From Sphingobacteriales bacterium (GTDB lineage: Bacteria; Bacteroidota; Bacteroidia; Chitinophagales; JADIYW01), in the NCBI GenBank assembly GCA_016719635.1, contig JADJYT010000001.1, positions 862,057-926,056 of the forward strand: a DNA stretch of 64,000 nucleotides, read 5' to 3'. The position numbers and the translations under genes were made by a program. The first letter of the stretch is position 1. Each line of letters opens with the position of its first letter. Below the pieces are notes generated by a model. The model saw nothing but the letters and a program-made list of their open reading frames with translations, did not search any database and was not told the DNA's origin. Of the stretch, positions 37,475-47,527 are shown one piece after another.

Positions 37475-37954
37475 ATGGCTAAAAGGCAGTTTATAGACCT
37501 TGAATTCAATTTCACCACCTGGGGGATTAATTCCCATATGGAGGATTATCGCCTGTGCTTGAATCTGAATCTGCATTTAAAATGGCACTTAAAACGGGTG
37601 CACGATATTGAATTTTACAGCCCGCAGATAAAAGGCTCGAAGCATTTTAACGTCTATAAGTATAAAAATGAGATGGATTTCTATACCCTGGAATTAATAC
37701 AAAATAAAAACTCCGGAAATATCCTGATACCGGAATTAAAAAACTTTGACTTTCTGTTTTTACTGCACGGCGAAGATGAATATTTTGAAAAGGATGCCTT
37801 CACCAGGCTGCTGGCAGATTCGCCCGGCGTTCAATCCGTCTTTGAAATAGAAGTCAACTCTCTGAAATCGAAACACAACCTGTTAATCCGACACTTTAAT
37901 GAAGACTCCAAAAAGAAAAACCAAAATAGTAGCTACCATCGGGCCGGCGAGTAA
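37475..37954 (+). CDS. IPExxxVDY family protein
   Basis: 159 aa protein of unknown function confined to Bacteroidota. The naming motif appears as LIPELKNFDF (about residue 82), with Phe in place of the Val and Tyr positions. It normally lies next to pyk, as here. The ATG at 37475 is used because the earlier codon in frame is TTG. Its last 18 codons overlap the start of pyk by 56 bases, in another frame. The tail encoded in the overlap (SKKKNQNSSYHRAGE) is probably not conserved; a true stop may have been lost by an indel in the A-rich stretch at 37908-37925. Confidence 0.85.
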   Translation: MAKRQFIDLEFNFTTWGINSHMEDYRLCLNLNLHLKWHLKRVHDIEFYSPQIKGSKHFNVYKYKNEMDFYTLELIQNKNSGNILIPELKNFDFLFLLHGEDEYFEKDAFTRLLADSPGVQSVFEIEVNSLKSKHNLLIRHFNEDSKKKNQNSSYHRAGE

Positions 37955-39329
37955 CTCCTACGCTGCTTTAGTGGAGCTCTATCAAAGCGGCGTAAATGTT
38001 TTCCGATTAAATTTCTCTCACGGGAGACACGAAGACCACCGGCAGGTGATCGAACATATCGTACAGCTCAACAAAGAACACCATGCACATGTCAGCATTT
38101 TAGCGGATTTACAAGGTCCCAAACTGCGTACCGGTTTAATGCAGAACAATGCCATCCTCCTCGAGGAAGGAAAATCCATCAGGGTAACGTGTGATGACGT
38201 GATTGGTACAAAAGAAATCTTTTCAGTGACCTATGAACACCTTGCCACTGATTTAAGGATCGGAGAATTTATTCTGATAGACGATGGCAAACTGGAACTG
38301 AAGGTGGAAAAAGTCCTGAATGAAAAGATCATTCAATGCAAAATCGTTTCCGGCGGTATTTTATCTTCTAAAAAAGGGTTTAATTTACCCGACACCAGAA
38401 TTTCATTACCCAGCTTAACCGAAAAGGACCGTGCGGACCTGGCATTTATCCTGACACAACCTGTCAACTGGGTAGCCTTATCTTTTGTAAGGACTGCCAA
38501 AGAGATCAATGAATTAAAAGACATCATACACCAGCACGAATCTCCGCTGAAGGTAGTCGCAAAAATAGAAAAACCGGAAGCTGTGAAGAATATCGACAGC
38601 ATCATTAAGGCAACAGACGCCATTATGATAGCACGGGGTGATTTGGGCGTAGAAGTGGCAATGGAAGAGATGCCGCTGATCCAGAAAAACATTATCCTCA
38701 AATCGATCCAGAATGCGCGCCCTGTCATCATTGCGACGCAGGTAATGGAATCCATGATTGATATGCCTCGTCCGACGCGGGCAGAAATCACCGATGTGGC
38801 CAATGGTGTTCTGGATGGCGCAGATGCCATCATGCTGAGCGGCGAAACATCCATTGGTAAGAATCCTTCAAAAGTGGTACAAACCATCGACCGTATTATT
38901 CGCCGAACGGAACAGGAAGACGAGATTTATCACAAACACCAGCTGCCGGATAAAAACTCGAAGACATTCCTGTCGGATGCCATTTGTTTCAATGCCTGTA
39001 AAATTGCGGCGGATGTAAATGCAAAAGCCATCAACGGTATGACCTATTCCGGATATACTGCTTTCATGCTGGCGAGCAACCGCCCGAAAGCTGACATCCA
39101 TATTTTTACCAGTAATCAGAGCCTGCTGAACACACTGGACTTAGTCTGGGGTGTGGATGTTTTTTTCTACGATAAATTTGTAAGCACCGACGAATCCATT
39201 GATGATATCATCCAGATACTAAAACGCGAAAAGGTGGTCTCATCCGATGATATCATTGTAAGCACCGCCAGTATGCCGATTAAAGGCAGAGGCAGAACCA
39301 ATATGGTGAAGATTAGTAAAATAAAGTGA
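37899..39329 (+). CDS. pyk: Pyruvate kinase
   Basis: 476 aa glycolytic enzyme converting PEP and ADP to pyruvate and ATP. The start MKTPKRKTKIVATIGPAS is the conserved N-terminus and fixes the start at 37899. The PEP/metal-binding region includes VVAKIEKPEAVKNID, then IMIARGDLGVEV and the ATQVMESMI block, ending in the C-domain. Length is normal. Translation may be coupled to the overlapping IPExxxVDY gene. Confidence 0.96.
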   Translation: MKTPKRKTKIVATIGPASNSYAALVELYQSGVNVFRLNFSHGRHEDHRQVIEHIVQLNKEHHAHVSILADLQGPKLRTGLMQNNAILLEEGKSIRVTCDDVIGTKEIFSVTYEHLATDLRIGEFILIDDGKLELKVEKVLNEKIIQCKIVSGGILSSKKGFNLPDTRISLPSLTEKDRADLAFILTQPVNWVALSFVRTAKEINELKDIIHQHESPLKVVAKIEKPEAVKNIDSIIKATDAIMIARGDLGVEVAMEEMPLIQKNIILKSIQNARPVIIATQVMESMIDMPRPTRAEITDVANGVLDGADAIMLSGETSIGKNPSKVVQTIDRIIRRTEQEDEIYHKHQLPDKNSKTFLSDAICFNACKIAADVNAKAINGMTYSGYTAFMLASNRPKADIHIFTSNQSLLNTLDLVWGVDVFFYDKFVSTDESIDDIIQILKREKVVSSDDIIVSTASMPIKGRGRTNMVKISKIK

Positions 39330-39357
39330 GGGGGAATTGAGATTTGAGATTTGAGAT

Positions 39358-40866
39358 TTATGATTTGAGTTCATCTGTATCAAAGATATTTTTAAAATAG
39401 GCTGAATTCTCATTTGGTTCCTGTATATCGTCTTTCATGCCCGCCAGATTTTTAGCAATATTCTTTTTAAATCCTATCTGCATCAGGCGTTGAATCTGCA
39501 CCCGTTGCGCCTGCGGCGATCCAGCTCCATGCATAGATTCCGTCAGATAACCCACTGCATTTCGCCCTAAAGTCAAATTTTCTATCAGACGCAATATGCG
39601 CATCCGGTTCTCCGGATTTACCCCTTCGCGTCCAACCAGGTATTTTTTAAGCAGAGGTCCGGCTTCCGGGTGTCTAAAATCCTTTTCAGAAGGCATCGTT
39701 ACGACTAATCCACCCGCTATATCCTGAGCGAGACGGCTGATTTCATAAGGGAAGCGTGTGACATTGTGTTTACATACCTGAGCCAACATGTCATCTGACA
39801 GATAGACGCCGGATTCCAGTTTTTTCGCCTGATATGAGGAAGCGATACCTAGTCCGTATATGGTTTCATTCAGGTGTGTCATTTCAACCAACTTATCTTT
39901 GATGTGTGATGCCTTTTCCACCCCGTTATAATCCGCTATCGTGGCTGCCGCTCCGATTAAAGCATCGCCGAGACCTGTTTTACAGACATAACTGCGGCGG
40001 TGGTAACAGGTAAACCGTTCCACCAGCATGGAGGCAAACTCATATTCCCCAAACATAAAAACATGCTCCCAAGGTACGAACACCCGGTCAAAAATAATCA
40101 TGGCTTCCTGTCCGCCGAATCTGGCATTACCCACATCTATATCACCGCCTTCCATACTTCTCGTATCGCAGGACTGGCGGCCATAGATATAGGTAATTCC
40201 TTCCGCGTCCACCGGCATAGCCGCTACAACAGCCCAGTCTTTGTCGGCCTCCGTTAACCGGATGGTAGGCATCGCAATCAGCCAGTGAGAATTGATGCAA
40301 CCAGTCTGGTGGGCCTTTGCACCGGAGATATAAATTCCCTGCTCATTCTTTTCCACGACACGGGTATACAAATCAGGATCGGCCTGTTCTGAAGGCGATT
40401 TGCTTCTGTCGCCTTTGGGGTCGGTCATTGCGCCGCCTATAACATAATTGCCTGCCTGCATCTTTTTAACGAATTCTAAAAATCGCTGGTGGTATTCCGT
40501 TTTGTATTTTTTGTCTATCTCATAAGTGGTGGAATGCAGTGCATTGATGGCATCCATACCTACGCATCGCTGAAAACAGGTTCCGGTATTTTGTCCGAGT
40601 TTCCGTTGCATCTTGTTTTGCATCACCAAATCCTGTGCGCCCTCCGCAATATGCAGAAAGCGGCTCACACGAAGCCCTGAAAGCGGAGATGCGGCACTTG
40701 CCAGCGCTTCGTCCCGTACCGCCAAATCGTAGGTCTCCGCCACTGCATTGACGGAAGGACGTATCATGGGATGGTCGACCGGCTCAACGACCAGTTCACC
40801 AAACAAATAAACTTTCAGATTTCTTCCTCTTAAACTTTGGATATACTCCTCGCCGGTCTTTATCAT
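39358..40866 (-). CDS. 4-Hydroxybutyryl-CoA dehydratase / vinylacetyl-CoA isomerase homologue
   Basis: 502 aa flavoprotein of the HpaB/AbfD superfamily. The opening resembles the Clostridium enzyme (EYIQSLRGRNLKVYLFGE...DHPMIRPSVNAVAETYDLA). Candidate [4Fe-4S] ligands are Cys 97 and Cys 101 (TCFQRCVGMDA), His 289 and Cys 295 (CYHRRSYVCK). From memory the clostridial His-Cys spacing is one residue longer. The motifs MTDPKGDRS and KAHQTGCINSH (flavin/substrate region) and TESMHGAGSPQAQR support the dehydratase over the plain HPA monooxygenase. It would link 4-hydroxybutyryl-CoA to crotonyl-CoA. Single gene; the enzyme is oxygen-sensitive in known cases. Confidence 0.85.
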   Translation of the reverse strand: MIKTGEEYIQSLRGRNLKVYLFGELVVEPVDHPMIRPSVNAVAETYDLAVRDEALASAASPLSGLRVSRFLHIAEGAQDLVMQNKMQRKLGQNTGTCFQRCVGMDAINALHSTTYEIDKKYKTEYHQRFLEFVKKMQAGNYVIGGAMTDPKGDRSKSPSEQADPDLYTRVVEKNEQGIYISGAKAHQTGCINSHWLIAMPTIRLTEADKDWAVVAAMPVDAEGITYIYGRQSCDTRSMEGGDIDVGNARFGGQEAMIIFDRVFVPWEHVFMFGEYEFASMLVERFTCYHRRSYVCKTGLGDALIGAAATIADYNGVEKASHIKDKLVEMTHLNETIYGLGIASSYQAKKLESGVYLSDDMLAQVCKHNVTRFPYEISRLAQDIAGGLVVTMPSEKDFRHPEAGPLLKKYLVGREGVNPENRMRILRLIENLTLGRNAVGYLTESMHGAGSPQAQRVQIQRLMQIGFKKNIAKNLAGMKDDIQEPNENSAYFKNIFDTDELKS

Positions 40867-41074
40867 GCTGCGTTTTTTAAGTAGTATAAATATATTGAAT
40901 TATCCGACGTGTATCACCGGAATATTGAGACAAATCAATTAAACGGCCAGATCCCATTCATTAATTTTGCCGGCAAATGAAAAATTATCGGCCAAACATT
41001 AAACTTTTGCTAAAAAACAAAACCTGCACTCTTTCCATGTTTCAAAAACTTATCTTTAAACAAATATTGTTTTC

Positions 41075-41818
41075 ATGATTTACATTTTAGTATTCTTCAT
41101 TCTTCACTGGTTCTTATCCGTCTTTTTCCAAACCGCTTTTCTGCACCGTTATGCATCCCACAAGATGTTCACCACCGGCGCATTCAGGGAAAAAGTCTTT
41201 CATTTCATGACCTGGATGTCACAGGGTTCTTCCTACCTGGTTCCAAGGGCGTATGCCGTCATGCACCGCATGCACCATGACTTCAGCGATACCGAAAAAG
41301 ACCCGCACTCACCACATTTTTTCAAAGATGTCTTTTCCATGATGATAAAAACAAAAACCATTTATACAGGATTTGTAACAGGAAAACTGACTGCAGCATC
41401 AAAATACTGCCACGACTTACCGGTTTGGGAGAAATTTGAATCCTTTGCAGGTCATTATGCCACCCGTATCGCATGGGGGTTGTTTTATATCGCTTTTTAC
41501 CTCATTGTGATAATAAAATGTGACTTAACCTATTTCTGGTTATTGTTGCTTCCTGTACATTTTTTAATGGGACCTATTCACGGTGCTATTGTCAACTGGT
41601 GCGGACATAAATACGGCTATGCCAATTTTGACAATCAGGACAAATCAAAAAATACAGAACCACTTGGTATCTTACTGATGGGTGAATTATTCCAAAACAA
41701 TCATCACAAATTCCCGAATTCCGCCAATTTCGCAAAAAAATGGTTTGAATTTGATCCCACCTATATCGTATTAATCCTGATGAATTATGCAGGGATAATA
41801 AGACTGGTCAAAAAATAA
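41075..41818 (+). CDS. Fatty acid desaturase (acyl-CoA desaturase family)
   Basis: 247 aa membrane di-iron enzyme. The His boxes are HRYASHKMF, HRMHHDFSD and ELFQNNHHKFPN, with a further conserved NWCGHKYGYANF. About four TM helices. It resembles the short stearoyl-CoA desaturase group and would insert a double bond in membrane fatty acids, probably for cold adaptation. Single gene with a partial TATCTTTA box near 41051; nothing else is seen in the 208 bases upstream. Confidence 0.88.
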   Translation: MIYILVFFILHWFLSVFFQTAFLHRYASHKMFTTGAFREKVFHFMTWMSQGSSYLVPRAYAVMHRMHHDFSDTEKDPHSPHFFKDVFSMMIKTKTIYTGFVTGKLTAASKYCHDLPVWEKFESFAGHYATRIAWGLFYIAFYLIVIIKCDLTYFWLLLLPVHFLMGPIHGAIVNWCGHKYGYANFDNQDKSKNTEPLGILLMGELFQNNHHKFPNSANFAKKWFEFDPTYIVLILMNYAGIIRLVKK

Positions 41819-41887
41819 TCAGCGTTTCTGTCTGTTTATGTTAGGTAATCTTTTCTGTCTCAGAGTTATAAGGCCTGGCATACCATA

Positions 41888-42937
41888 TTATTTTATATAA
41901 AGACCGGATAAATAGGTATAACTGCCAGCCCTTCCTAAATTGACTCTGGAACCGTTTATCCATAATGCGGCACTGTTTCTTTCATCCCTGAAACCGATAC
42001 AATACACATTATCATTCTTTGCCGCAATTTTCAATACGGAAGAATAACCGTAAACACCGCTGTCTATCATTACAGGCGTTCCATTCTTCCAATAAGTCAC
42101 CTTACAATTATACCCTGCATCATACTGCATACCTCCGATATATACATTCCCACTTTCAACAAAAACGGAATTTGCCTGACCTCCAACAAATCCGGTGGAA
42201 AGCGGTAATGCCGTGAATACGCCATTTATCCAGTATACCGGAATGCTGACCAGGTATGATTCATCCATAATCACACTGCCGGCAACATAAGAAATATCAG
42301 CTTCTGTAACATAAACAGACCTTGCCAAACCCGACCAGATAGCCGGAACGGCCAAATCAACGATTGTATTGTTTACCCAATATCTTGGTATAGTACTGTC
42401 TGAATCAGGATAATATTCGTATCCAGCAATATAGATATTCCCGTTTCGGACAAACATCTCTGCACCATAATTTCCAGTACCCTGTGTTGAAGTAACCGGT
42501 ACATAACGGCCGTTCGTATAGTAACCCAGGTTATTCATTGCATTAAGATTGTCATGCACGAGTACGTACACATTTCGGCTTTCAACAAATAAATCCGTCG
42601 CTTCGGAATTTCCGGCTCCCCTGTCCAGATAATTTACCGTTCCGTTTTTCCAGTAGACTGTCTTTTTACTGTCTGAAGAAAGAGGGGAAAGTGTCCCTAA
42701 TATATAAATATCATCTCCATCCAGCATTATATCATTTGCAAAAAAATTTCTCAACGGTGCAGTAGGCGATGCAATGGTAGTTGATATCAAATTCTTGTAG
42801 AAGACGCCGTCGATACTTTCCGAACCTGTCGTATCAAACCTGTACCCGCTGACATATACTTCAACAAGTCTGCTATCTTCATCACAGGCACAGATGCAAA
42901 ATATTAAACAAGCAATAATCAATGGATAATATCTCAT
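41888..42937 (-). CDS. Repeat lipoprotein with YWKNG-type propeller-like repeats
   Basis: 349 aa lipoprotein. The signal MRYYPLIIACLIFCICAC gives a lipidated Cys near residue 18, then DEDSRLVEVYVSGYRF. Seven or so repeats of about 45 residues follow. Each has a VYV(A/S)G- or IYIAG-like strand, then a W/Y core (VYWKNGTVNYLD, RYWVNNTIVDL, VYWINGVFTAL, TYWKNGTPVMID, LWINGSRVNL) and an acidic or Ser-rich turn. The pattern suggests a beta-propeller on the cell surface. It starts at 42937. A second, broken member of the family lies at 63363-64000. Function unknown. Confidence 0.8.
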   Translation of the reverse strand: MRYYPLIIACLIFCICACDEDSRLVEVYVSGYRFDTTGSESIDGVFYKNLISTTIASPTAPLRNFFANDIMLDGDDIYILGTLSPLSSDSKKTVYWKNGTVNYLDRGAGNSEATDLFVESRNVYVLVHDNLNAMNNLGYYTNGRYVPVTSTQGTGNYGAEMFVRNGNIYIAGYEYYPDSDSTIPRYWVNNTIVDLAVPAIWSGLARSVYVTEADISYVAGSVIMDESYLVSIPVYWINGVFTALPLSTGFVGGQANSVFVESGNVYIGGMQYDAGYNCKVTYWKNGTPVMIDSGVYGYSSVLKIAAKNDNVYCIGFRDERNSAALWINGSRVNLGRAGSYTYLSGLYIK

Positions 42938-43072
42938 AGTCAGGTACTTAGTATGAATATAGGGCAATTTAATAAATTTCAGGAATATAAGCCTGTTTTT
43001 TGAATCCGGATGTGATGGTTCTAGTCAGTATGCTTAATGATGGAACCTAATATAGAACTGTCAGAATATCTA

Positions 43073-43813
43073 TTATAGACTATCCGTGTTCTGTCTGCTT
43101 ACTTCATACAACGCCATTGCCGTCGCCACAGATACGTTGTATGATTCCAATTCAGGATGCATCGGTAGTTTTACCAGTTCATCCACCAGGCGGATGACAG
43201 GATTGGATATGCCTTCGTCTTCCGATCCGGCAATTATTGCCAGGGGCATTTTCGTATTCACTTCGTAAATGTATTTATCAGCTGAACCATCCAGACCGAT
43301 GATTTTAATACCGTTATTTTTGATGTCTTTGATGGCTGCCGCGATATTTTCCACCCTGCAAACGGGAATTTTCAGCAGGGCTCCCGCTGATATTTTAACA
43401 GCTACATCATTCACCGCCGCGCTTTCTTTTTTTGGAAAAATAATGGCATGAACACCCAATCCCAGTGCTGTTCTTGCCAGGGCTCCCAGATTCCGGATGT
43501 CCGTCACATTCTCCAGAATCAACAATAGCGGGTCTTCGCCTCTTGAAAAAACAAAATCGATGATTTTCTGCACCTCCTGATACTGGATAAGCGCCGTAAA
43601 GGCGAGTACACCCTGATGATTCGCCCTGGACAGAGAATTAATTTTCACTTCCGGGACAAACTGATAATAGACTTCTTTATCCCGGCAAAGCTGGATGATT
43701 TGTTTGACCACATCACCGGCAGCATTCTTGGACAACAGCACTTTCTCCACTTCCTGATCGGACTGAAGCAATTCGAGTACCGGATTCCTGCCTGCAATGA
43801 GCTGCTGTTTCAT
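43073..43813 (-). CDS. rlmB: 23S rRNA (guanosine-2'-O-)-methyltransferase RlmB
   Basis: 246 aa SpoU/TrmH-family RNA 2'-O-methyltransferase. An N-terminal L30e-like substrate-binding domain (GRNPVLELLQ...LSRANHQGVLAF) is followed by the SPOUT knot: LENVTDIRNLGALARTALG, then LAIIAGSEDEGIS and LPMHPELESYNVSVATAMALYE. RlmB modifies G2251 in E. coli 23S rRNA; TrmH-like alternatives have the same motifs, but the L30e domain fits RlmB. Single gene, downstream of mscL in the same direction. Confidence 0.9.
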   Translation of the reverse strand: MKQQLIAGRNPVLELLQSDQEVEKVLLSKNAAGDVVKQIIQLCRDKEVYYQFVPEVKINSLSRANHQGVLAFTALIQYQEVQKIIDFVFSRGEDPLLLILENVTDIRNLGALARTALGLGVHAIIFPKKESAAVNDVAVKISAGALLKIPVCRVENIAAAIKDIKNNGIKIIGLDGSADKYIYEVNTKMPLAIIAGSEDEGISNPVIRLVDELVKLPMHPELESYNVSVATAMALYEVSRQNTDSL

Positions 43814-43830
43814 TCGATTGCAAGATAATT

Positions 43831-43858
43831 AAAAAAGGCTGTTCCTATCGGAACAGCC
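43831..43858 (-). terminator. Rho-independent terminator of mscL
   Basis: A perfect 9-bp stem GGCTGTTCC/GGAACAGCC (43837-43845 with 43850-43858) and a 4-base loop. On the minus strand it is followed by a T6 run, matching termination downstream of mscL. Confidence 0.9.
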
Positions 43859-43895
43859 CCGGTAATTTTAGTCACAGTTGGGGGTATAACTAAAA

Positions 43896-44297
<402 letters not shown>

Positions 44298-44407
44298 AGT
44301 AATAAATTTATTGGTTAATAATCCTGTAATTTAATAAAACAAATGATAATATGGCACTATTTTAAGAAGTTATTTAAATAATCTGCAACCTACTATCATT
44401 CATTATA

Positions 44408-47400
44408 CTACCTAAACACCTGCATCGGCACCTGTTGAGCGGGATCGATTTCAGCGGTCTGTACTAAACCCGGAAAGGCGGCATACAGTTCTTTTTTAAA
44501 GGCTGCGTCTTTATAAAGGACGGCTAACATATCCATTCGTTTGACCAGATCTTCCGCTGATTTCTTATCATTGCCATACAAGGCTGCAAAATCATTGTTC
44601 GGTAAATTGTAAAAGCGAAGGCAATCCTTCAAATCTTTGATGAATAAATCTCTAACCGGCTTAGACTTATCACCGGCATCTGCCCTGTTATACAGATCAA
44701 TCCACTGCACACTCAGGATATTGAAGAATTTGTTATTTGGTGAATAATAAGGTGCATTTACATACTGAAACTCTTTTCTCACTTTTTCCAGCACATCCAA
44801 TGCTTCTTTTTTCATGTTGTTCTTAATAAGGTCATCTGCTATCCCGAAATGTACGCTCTTCAGCGTATTTAAGATTCTGGCAGAATTTTCATCCACAAAC
44901 ATTTCCCGTTCACCCAATCCGCCATATTTAAATTTATGCATGACGAGATCATAATTTTTGGAGGTATTCATGGCAAAATACCCGCGTTGGTTTTCTTCAA
45001 AACGGCATGGAACCAAACGCAGTATCTCCCCTTCCTGAATGAGGTATTTACTTAACCCGTTATAATATGTTTCTTCTACCGTATTGGCGAAACAGATAGG
45101 ACGGCTCCAGTCGGCGGCGGCAACCATCGACAATACAGCCAAATCGTATTTTATAACCCTTGTTTTTCCCAAATCCCACACAATTTCATCCACTACTTTA
45201 TCTTTGAACTTCTCCGGAATCAGATTATATTTTTCAACTGCCGCCCTGTCCACTTTCAGCTTTAATTTGGTGGTAGGCAGGAAATTGACGCTTTCACCTC
45301 TCTGTGTCTGCGCCTTGAACTGAGGATCGTCACTCAGCACAAATGTCATGATATTCTTAATATCATAAAACTGATTAGGGTCGGCAAAGCCGGATTGATC
45401 ATTATACTGAATGACGTCTCTCGTATTGCCCCTGTACTTGTCCTCTGTAAAATCTTTATGAAAAGGTACAGGGCCGGACTTGTTGGCAGCACGATGCAGA
45501 AAATCAATATACCAGTCTACCCCAAGTAAACTCAGGTTCACAATCCGTACATCTGTCCTGATTCCTTCTACCTCCTGTGCATACCACAGCGGATAGGTGT
45601 CGTTATCGCCCTGCGTAAACAAGATGGCATTCGGCGGGCAGCTTACCAGATAATCCGTAGCAAAATCGCGTGCCATGTATCGTCCATGCCGGTTATGGTC
45701 ATCCCATCCTTGTCTTGCCATCAAATACGGAACAAAAAGAAACAGGATACTCGTCGCTAATGCAATTGGCATACCGGGCACTTTTTTGCTTTTCAGGAAA
45801 TCGAATACCGCTGCAACTGCCAATCCTATATAAATACAGAATGCAAAGAAGGAACCCACCAGTGCATAATCCCGTTCACGGGGCTCCCGAGGCGGCTGGT
45901 TGGTATAGACAATCAATGCTATCCCCATTACGACAAACAGAAACCCAAAAATGATAAAGTAGTCGTTGCTTTTTCTATACATATACACCAATCCAATAAT
46001 ACCGAGCAGGAGCGGCAGCAGATAGAAATAATTCCTTGCTTTCTGATTCAGTATTTGCTGAGGTAATCCTTCCTGGCTGCCCAGGTGCATATTATCAATA
46101 AATCCGATACCGGTTAACCAGTCTCCGTTCATTTTCTCATTTCCCGGCGTACCCTGATAATCGTCCTGTCTTCCGGCAAAATTCCACATAAAATAACGCC
46201 AGTACAAATAGCGCATCTGGTAATGAAAGAAATATTTCAGGTTATCACCAAATGTAGGCTTGCCCTGAAAACCCGTCCAGTACTGATACAATGCGGATGC
46301 GCTTTCACCATCGTTGGTAGGTCCCATACGCGGGAAGAACATTTCATCTTCTGGATTATAGGTATAGGCGATTTTCTCCCCTTTTACCTCGTATTTTTTT
46401 GTCTTTTTATCCTGATAGTAGTCTTTACCGGTGGTTTCATAGCCGGTAGGCTGCGCATCAAACAACGGGCCTTTTATCAGGGCACGAGAACCATATTGTT
46501 CACGGTTCAGATACGATAACAAACTGAATGCATCTTTCGGGTTGTTCATATTGATAGGCGGATTAGCCGCCGCACGTATCGGAACCATCACATAGGAAGA
46601 GAAGCCGATAAAAATCACCAGAAAGCATACCACAAATAACTGCAAATCGGCATGCCGGATCTTATGAGCGTAATAAATCAGGAATATAAATGCAGCAAAC
46701 AGCAACACCCAGAAGAAAATAAAGCCGATATTGAACGGTAATCCGATGCCATTCACGAAGAAATATTCCACGGCACCCGCCATCTTAATGGCAATCTGTA
46801 TAACGCCGATCTGTACCATACCCAATAAAATAAAGCCAATCATGAAGGCGATGATAAAACCGAGCTTGGTATGCTTAAATTTCTTAAAATAGTAAACGAT
46901 AACGGCAACCGGTATCACCAGTAAGGATAGTAAGTGCACACCGATTGAAACACCTATCATGAATGCTCCGAAAACCAGCCAGCGATTGCCATGCGGTTCA
47001 TCCGCCTCTTCATTCCATTTCATAACCGCCCACAATACGATAGAGATGAAAAACAAGGAGGATGCATACACCTCTCCTTCTACTGCAGAAAACCACATCG
47101 TATCTGAAAATGATGCAGCCAATGCACCAACGGCACCGGCACCCATGATGGCTGTGGTAGTATCCAGCCCTATTTGCTCTCCCTTTTTTACCAATAATTC
47201 TTTGGCGACTAATGTAATGGTCCAAAACAGGAACAGCACGGCTCCGGCGGTCATCAATCCGGACAGAAAATTCACCATTAATGCCGGATTAGACGGGTTA
47301 AAAAGGGTAAAGATCCTTCCTAAAATCATAAAAAATGGAGCTCCCGGAGGGTGCGCTACCTGCAATTTATAGACACAGGATATAAATTCCCCGCAATCCC

Positions 47401-47503
47401 ATAAACTTCCTGCTGATTCTAAAGTGGACGTGTACTGCCAAAGTGAAATTGCAAAAACTATAAACCCTGTTATGGTATTTATTAGTTTGTATTGTTTAGT
47501 CAT
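44408..47503 (-). CDS. DUF2723 family membrane protein (GT-C-like)
   Basis: 1031 aa. The opening STLESAGSLWDCGEFISCVYKLQVAHPPGAP is the diagnostic DUF2723 block, a GT-C-like region with acidic residues. About 13-14 TM segments lie in the first 600 residues. A large C-terminal soluble domain (about 600-1031) has TQGDNDTYPLWYAQEVEG near its start. Family members are thought to be protein O-glycosyl/mannosyltransferases of the Bacteroidota, but this is not proven for this subgroup. Single gene with a TAnnTTTG box at 47520-47527, so the leader is only about 10 bases. Confidence 0.92.
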   Translation of the reverse strand: MTKQYKLINTITGFIVFAISLWQYTSTLESAGSLWDCGEFISCVYKLQVAHPPGAPFFMILGRIFTLFNPSNPALMVNFLSGLMTAGAVLFLFWTITLVAKELLVKKGEQIGLDTTTAIMGAGAVGALAASFSDTMWFSAVEGEVYASSLFFISIVLWAVMKWNEEADEPHGNRWLVFGAFMIGVSIGVHLLSLLVIPVAVIVYYFKKFKHTKLGFIIAFMIGFILLGMVQIGVIQIAIKMAGAVEYFFVNGIGLPFNIGFIFFWVLLFAAFIFLIYYAHKIRHADLQLFVVCFLVIFIGFSSYVMVPIRAAANPPINMNNPKDAFSLLSYLNREQYGSRALIKGPLFDAQPTGYETTGKDYYQDKKTKKYEVKGEKIAYTYNPEDEMFFPRMGPTNDGESASALYQYWTGFQGKPTFGDNLKYFFHYQMRYLYWRYFMWNFAGRQDDYQGTPGNEKMNGDWLTGIGFIDNMHLGSQEGLPQQILNQKARNYFYLLPLLLGIIGLVYMYRKSNDYFIIFGFLFVVMGIALIVYTNQPPREPRERDYALVGSFFAFCIYIGLAVAAVFDFLKSKKVPGMPIALATSILFLFVPYLMARQGWDDHNRHGRYMARDFATDYLVSCPPNAILFTQGDNDTYPLWYAQEVEGIRTDVRIVNLSLLGVDWYIDFLHRAANKSGPVPFHKDFTEDKYRGNTRDVIQYNDQSGFADPNQFYDIKNIMTFVLSDDPQFKAQTQRGESVNFLPTTKLKLKVDRAAVEKYNLIPEKFKDKVVDEIVWDLGKTRVIKYDLAVLSMVAAADWSRPICFANTVEETYYNGLSKYLIQEGEILRLVPCRFEENQRGYFAMNTSKNYDLVMHKFKYGGLGEREMFVDENSARILNTLKSVHFGIADDLIKNNMKKEALDVLEKVRKEFQYVNAPYYSPNNKFFNILSVQWIDLYNRADAGDKSKPVRDLFIKDLKDCLRFYNLPNNDFAALYGNDKKSAEDLVKRMDMLAVLYKDAAFKKELYAAFPGLVQTAEIDPAQQVPMQVFR

Positions 47504-47519
47504 TCATCTCGATTTTGGT

Positions 47520-47527
47520 CAAAAATA
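47520..47527 (-). promoter_or_regulatory. -7 promoter box for the DUF2723 gene
   Basis: The minus strand reads TATTTTTG, exact TAnnTTTG, 17 bases before the ATG, so the transcript is nearly leaderless. Confidence 0.45.

Noticed and set aside
39337..39369. TTGAGAT heptamer repeats as a phase-variation tract
   Set aside because: Only three perfect units at the 3' end of the dehydratase gene, no promoter or start nearby; typical low-complexity intergenic filler.
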